Origin: Psychrobacillus psychrodurans
GTDB taxonomy: Bacteria > Bacillota > Bacilli > Bacillales_A > Planococcaceae
Assembly (NCBI GenBank): GCA_900114885.1
Contig: FOUN01000018.1
Location: 1 to 56,064 of the forward strand
Length of the DNA stretch: 56,064 nucleotides
Direction: 5' to 3'
Positions 53,097 through 56,064 of the stretch are shown here, piece by piece. The notes under the pieces are model-generated. The model did no database searches. It had not been told where the DNA came from and worked only from the letters and a program-made list of their open reading frames with translations. The position numbers were made by a program, and so were the translations under genes. Positions within the stretch are counted from its first letter, which is position 1, and each line of letters starts with the position of its first letter.

Positions 53097-55373
53097 ATGA
53101 AAACTAGAGGACGCATAGTTGCGTTTTTATTGTTACTCGTTATTTTTTCAGGAACAATCAGTCCCACTGCTACAGGCGTACTGAACAATATTAAACTCGG
53201 TCTAGATCTTCAAGGTGGTTTTGAGGTTCTTTATCAAGTAAATGAATTAAAGGATGGACAGAAAATAACGGAAGACGTTGTAGCAGATACCGCTTCAGCA
53301 CTTACGAGCCGTATTGACGTATTGGGTGTAAGTGAGCCTAGTATTCAAATTGAAGATGGCAACCGTATTCGAGTACAGCTTGCTGGTGTGGATGATCAGA
53401 ATTCTGCCAGAGAGTTACTTTCAACACAAGCGAATTTAACATTCAGAGATTCCGATGATAATATAATGCTAGACGGGATGGACTTGAAAGAAGGCGGTGC
53501 TAAGGGAGCTTTTGATCAACAAGGACAACCTATCGTAACATTAGAATTAAAAGATGCGAATAAATTTGCAGAAATTACTTCAGAGATTGCTGCTAAACCA
53601 GCGCCAGACAATGTGCTAGTTATTTGGTTAGACTTTGAAGAAGGTGTGGATTCATACAAAGAGGAAGTTTTGAAGCCTGAAAAAGAGCAAAAATTCACTT
53701 CAGCTCCACGAGTTTCTCAGCGTATTAACTCAGATAGCGTTGAAATTTCCGGTGCATTTACAGTAGATGAAACAAAAAATCTATCGGGAATTTTAAATGC
53801 TGGTGCTCTTCCAGTTGAGTTAGAAGAAATCTACTCCACCTCAGTAGGTGCACAATTCGGAGAAGAAGCATTAAACAGTACAATTTTGGCTAGTATTATA
53901 GGTGTTGCGGCAATTTTCATATTTATGATTGCATATTATAGATTGCCTGGTATTATTGCAGTTATTTCATTGGTTGTGTATATTTTCTTGATCTTAGTAA
54001 TTTTTGATTGGATTAATGGTGTACTAACACTTCCAGGAATTGCAGCAATTGTTCTTGGGGTAGGGATGGCAGTAGATGCAAACATCCTAACTTATGAGCG
54101 AGTACGAGAAGAGTTACGTGTAGGTAAGTCGGTGAAGAAAGCATTTGATGCTGGAGCGAAAGAATCCTTTACTGCTATTTTCGATGCAAATATTACTACT
54201 TTATTAGCAGCTGCGGTATTATTCTTCTTCGGCACAAGTTCTGTAAAAGGATTTGCTACACTGTTAATCATTAGTATTTTAGTTATATTCATTACAGCAG
54301 TATGGGCTTCGCGTATTTTACTTGGACTACTTGTTCATAGTGGCTACTTTGATAACAAACCAGGTTGGTTTGGTATTCCGAAGAAAAGAATGCATGCTCC
54401 AGAAGAAGAAACGGATACGTTAGATTTAACAACAAAATTTGATCGATTTGATTTTGTTCGTAGTCGTAAAGTTTTCTACATCGCATCTATAACACTAACG
54501 ATTGCAGGATTTATAATTTTAAGTGTGTTCAAGTTAAATCTTGGTATTGATTTTTCTTCTGGGACACGTGTTCAAATTAATTCCACTCAGCCATTAACAA
54601 ATGCACTTGTTACGGAGAAAATAGAAAGTATCGGCTTGCCTTCAGATGATATTGTAATTTCTGGTGATAACGGAGATAGTGCAGTCGTACGCTATAAAGA
54701 CGACTTTACACAAGATGAAATTAAAACATTAAAAACAGAAATGAATGAGCAGTTTGGGAAGGAACCATCTGTGAGTACGGTTTCACCAACTGTAGGACAA
54801 GAACTTGTCAAAAATGCATTAAAAGCATTGGCGTTTGCTGCTCTTGGAATAATCATTTATGTCGCATTCCGATTTGAGTGGAGAATGGGGCTAGCATCGA
54901 TCGTTTCGCTACTTCATGATGCATTCTTAATGGTTACTATATTCAGTATACTGCGGTTAGAAGTAGATATTACATTTATCGCAGCAGTCTTAACGATAGT
55001 CGGTTATTCTATAAACGATACGATTGTAACATTTGACCGTATTCGAGAAAACCTACATCGTAGTGCTAAAATTACATCCGAAGATGAGCTTGCAACGATT
55101 GTAAATAAATCATTACGACAAACGCTAGGTCGTTCTGTAAATACGGTTCTTACAGTAATTTTAGTTGTTGTAGCACTATTGATATTCGGTGCAGAAGGTA
55201 TACGTAACTTCTCTATTGCTTTATTAATTGGGTTAATAGCCGGAACGTATTCTTCCATTTACATTGGAGCACAAATTTGGTTTGACTTGAAAGTGAAAGA
55301 AATGCGTAAAAATGGCGGTATTGATGTGAAAAAAGAAGAGAAAAAATGGGGTTCTGATGAGCCAGTCGTATAA
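53097..55373 (+). CDS. secDF: SecDF fused protein export subunit
   Basis: A 758-residue RND-type membrane protein that uses the proton motive force to aid SecYEG export. The SecD half begins with one helix, then a large P1 domain (GLDLQGGFEVLYQV near residue 34) and five helices (LPGIAAIVLGVGMAVDANIL). The SecF half starts near 450 with GIDFSSGTRVQ and contains ILTIVGYSINDTIVTFDRIRE-type sequence. Bacillus normally carries this fused form. GAGGAGG precedes the ATG. Confidence 0.97.
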   Translation: MKTRGRIVAFLLLLVIFSGTISPTATGVLNNIKLGLDLQGGFEVLYQVNELKDGQKITEDVVADTASALTSRIDVLGVSEPSIQIEDGNRIRVQLAGVDDQNSARELLSTQANLTFRDSDDNIMLDGMDLKEGGAKGAFDQQGQPIVTLELKDANKFAEITSEIAAKPAPDNVLVIWLDFEEGVDSYKEEVLKPEKEQKFTSAPRVSQRINSDSVEISGAFTVDETKNLSGILNAGALPVELEEIYSTSVGAQFGEEALNSTILASIIGVAAIFIFMIAYYRLPGIIAVISLVVYIFLILVIFDWINGVLTLPGIAAIVLGVGMAVDANILTYERVREELRVGKSVKKAFDAGAKESFTAIFDANITTLLAAAVLFFFGTSSVKGFATLLIISILVIFITAVWASRILLGLLVHSGYFDNKPGWFGIPKKRMHAPEEETDTLDLTTKFDRFDFVRSRKVFYIASITLTIAGFIILSVFKLNLGIDFSSGTRVQINSTQPLTNALVTEKIESIGLPSDDIVISGDNGDSAVVRYKDDFTQDEIKTLKTEMNEQFGKEPSVSTVSPTVGQELVKNALKALAFAALGIIIYVAFRFEWRMGLASIVSLLHDAFLMVTIFSILRLEVDITFIAAVLTIVGYSINDTIVTFDRIRENLHRSAKITSEDELATIVNKSLRQTLGRSVNTVLTVILVVVALLIFGAEGIRNFSIALLIGLIAGTYSSIYIGAQIWFDLKVKEMRKNGGIDVKKEEKKWGSDEPVV

Positions 55374-55458
55374 TGTTTAAGTATAATATGGAGCAGGGTA
55401 TAACTTTTATATACTCTGTTCCATATTTTTCTATACTACAAAGTAAAGGAGTGCCACT

Positions 55459-55809
55459 ATGAAATTTCAATGGTCATTATTATTTGGATTGCTTTTAGCT
55501 ATTATTATTGCTTTATTTGCCATTTACAATGTAGACACGGTTCCAGTCAATTATGTATTTGGAACTGCACAATGGCCACTTATCCTCGTTATCTTGGGCT
55601 CAGCTTTATTAGGAGCGCTCCTAAGTGGGTCTGTTGCAATTTATCGATCATTTATATTATCAAGGAAAGTTAAGCACTTAGAGAAAGACCTTGAAAAGAA
55701 AGAGGCTACCATTAATGTTCTACAAAATGAGGTAGTAGCCCACAAAGAAAAACCAGTAGATTTTTTTGAAGAACCAGTAACTGTAAAAGATGAAAATTCA
55801 ACTATTTAA
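55459..55809 (+). CDS. LapA/DUF1049 family membrane protein
   Basis: A 116-residue protein with two membrane helices (about 7-26 and 40-65) containing FAIYNVDTVPVNYVFGTAQWPLIL, followed by a charged coiled coil (about 70-95). LapA-domain proteins (YrvD in B. subtilis) follow secDF there. Function poorly known, possibly envelope-related. AAAGGAG precedes the ATG. Confidence 0.83.
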   Translation: MKFQWSLLFGLLLAIIIALFAIYNVDTVPVNYVFGTAQWPLILVILGSALLGALLSGSVAIYRSFILSRKVKHLEKDLEKKEATINVLQNEVVAHKEKPVDFFEEPVTVKDENSTI

Positions 55810-55812
55810 AGA

Positions 55813-55847
55813 GAAAACCTTCTGACGAAAGTCAGAAGGTTTTTTTA
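55813..55847 (+). terminator. lapA terminator
   Basis: AACCTTCTGAC pairs perfectly with GTCAGAAGGTT around a GAAA tetraloop, followed by seven T residues. Confidence 0.93.
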
Positions 55848-55942
55848 AGATAATATATATATAAATGTACCTTGTACACTCGATTCAAGATGCTTTTTAG
55901 AATGAGATATACTGCTGATTTTAAAGTTTTGACCTTAAGAGG

Positions 55943-55970
55943 CCGAGCATTTTTTTTGCACGGTTTTTCT
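55943..55970 (+). terminator. Terminator-like hairpin, probable intron target
   Basis: CCGAGCA (55943-55949) pairs with TGCACGG (55957-55963), with one A-A mismatch and a T loop, then TTTTTCTT. It lies immediately before the putative intron 5' end. Confidence 0.6.
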
Positions 55971-55972
55971 TA

Positions 55973-56064
55973 GTGTGCCAGGCATGGCAACTATCTAGGT
56001 GGTGAAAGTCCACTGTGGGGGTACACATCGACCAACCACTAAGGAAGCGCAAGGTGCTTATCGT
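55973..56064 (+). mobile_element. 5' end of a group II (IIC-type) intron, cut by window edge
   Basis: The sequence starts GTGTG, fitting the group II 5' consensus GTGyG, and continues with GGCAACTATCTAGGTGGTG, AAAGTCCAC and CACTAAGGAAGCGCAAGG, typical of group II intron domain I. It begins right after a terminator-like hairpin and T-run, the known target type of class IIC introns. Only 92 nt are in the window; a reverse transcriptase/maturase gene is expected downstream. A degenerate or truncated copy cannot be excluded. Confidence 0.7.

Overview
The window reads as chromosomal DNA of an endospore-forming, low-GC Bacillales bacterium. Gene content and order resemble the Bacillus subtilis hemA-valS-folC-maf-mre-min-spoIVF-obg-pheA-safA-ruv-tgt-secDF segment. 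Several differences (no nad genes beside niaR, a ysxE-like gene beside safA, a type IV pilus locus beside the comC position) point to the Planococcaceae/Caryophanaceae side (Psychrobacillus, Lysinibacillus, Sporosarcina relatives). That family placement is inference; spore formation is well supported by spo0B, spoIVFA/FB, spoVB, a safA-like gene and spoVID-, spoIIB- and ysxE-like genes.

Layout: 1-388 is a structured leader with a near-perfect PerR box. 389-6647 is the heme operon hemA-hemX-hemC-hemD-hemB-hemL. 6648-7125 holds an interspersed intergenic repeat. 7126-9577 is a small ribA-ribD-nucleotidase operon with a consensus sigma-A promoter. 9641-10237 is a SpoVID-like gene whose start is folded into a hairpin, followed by a small convergent membrane-protein gene. 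10418-13378 is a T-box-controlled valS. 13385-13600 holds a terminator and a striking array of exact 21-bp period. 13568-15255 (minus) is an overlapping pair of ATP-grasp ligases of unknown product. 15342-18365 is folC and a membrane GAF-GGDEF diguanylate cyclase. 18462-30203 is a full Gram-positive type IV pilus locus: three minor pilins (one with collagen-like tracts), a VanW/G5 protein, PilB, PilT, PilC, PilA, PilM, PilN, PilO and the prepilin peptidase. 30289-36386 is a spoIIB-like gene, maf, radC, mreBCD and minCD. 36387-37376 is a gene-free kilobase with a second 21-bp-period array and a hairpin repeat. 37377-43062 is spoIVFA-spoIVFB, rplU-prp-rpmA, spo0B, obg, pheB and pheA. 43063-43654 is a second gene-free stretch with another copy of the hairpin repeat. 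43655-50189 is niaR (minus), safA-like, ysxE-like, ruvAB, queA, tgt and yajC. 50190-55809 is a branched hairpin element, a DUF421 gene, spoVB (minus), comN, secDF and lapA. The window ends inside what looks like a group IIC intron inserted just after a terminator-like hairpin.

How genes work together: HemA-HemL make uroporphyrinogen III precursors of heme, probably de-repressed under peroxide via PerR. The diguanylate cyclase lies directly upstream of the pilus locus, and PilB has an N-terminal domain resembling MshEN, a known c-di-GMP-binding fold, so c-di-GMP control of piliation is a natural hypothesis. Prp lies between L21 and L27 and is expected to trim the L27 N-terminus. SpoIVFA/FB, Spo0B, SafA-like, SpoVID-like, YsxE-like, SpoIIB-like and SpoVB proteins serve sporulation and the spore envelope.

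The least explained signals are the two unrelated-sequence arrays with identical 21-bp period, the repeat pair whose central hairpin changes sequence but keeps pairing, the ATP-grasp pair, and the collagen-like minor pilin. No rRNA, tRNA or CRISPR array was seen.
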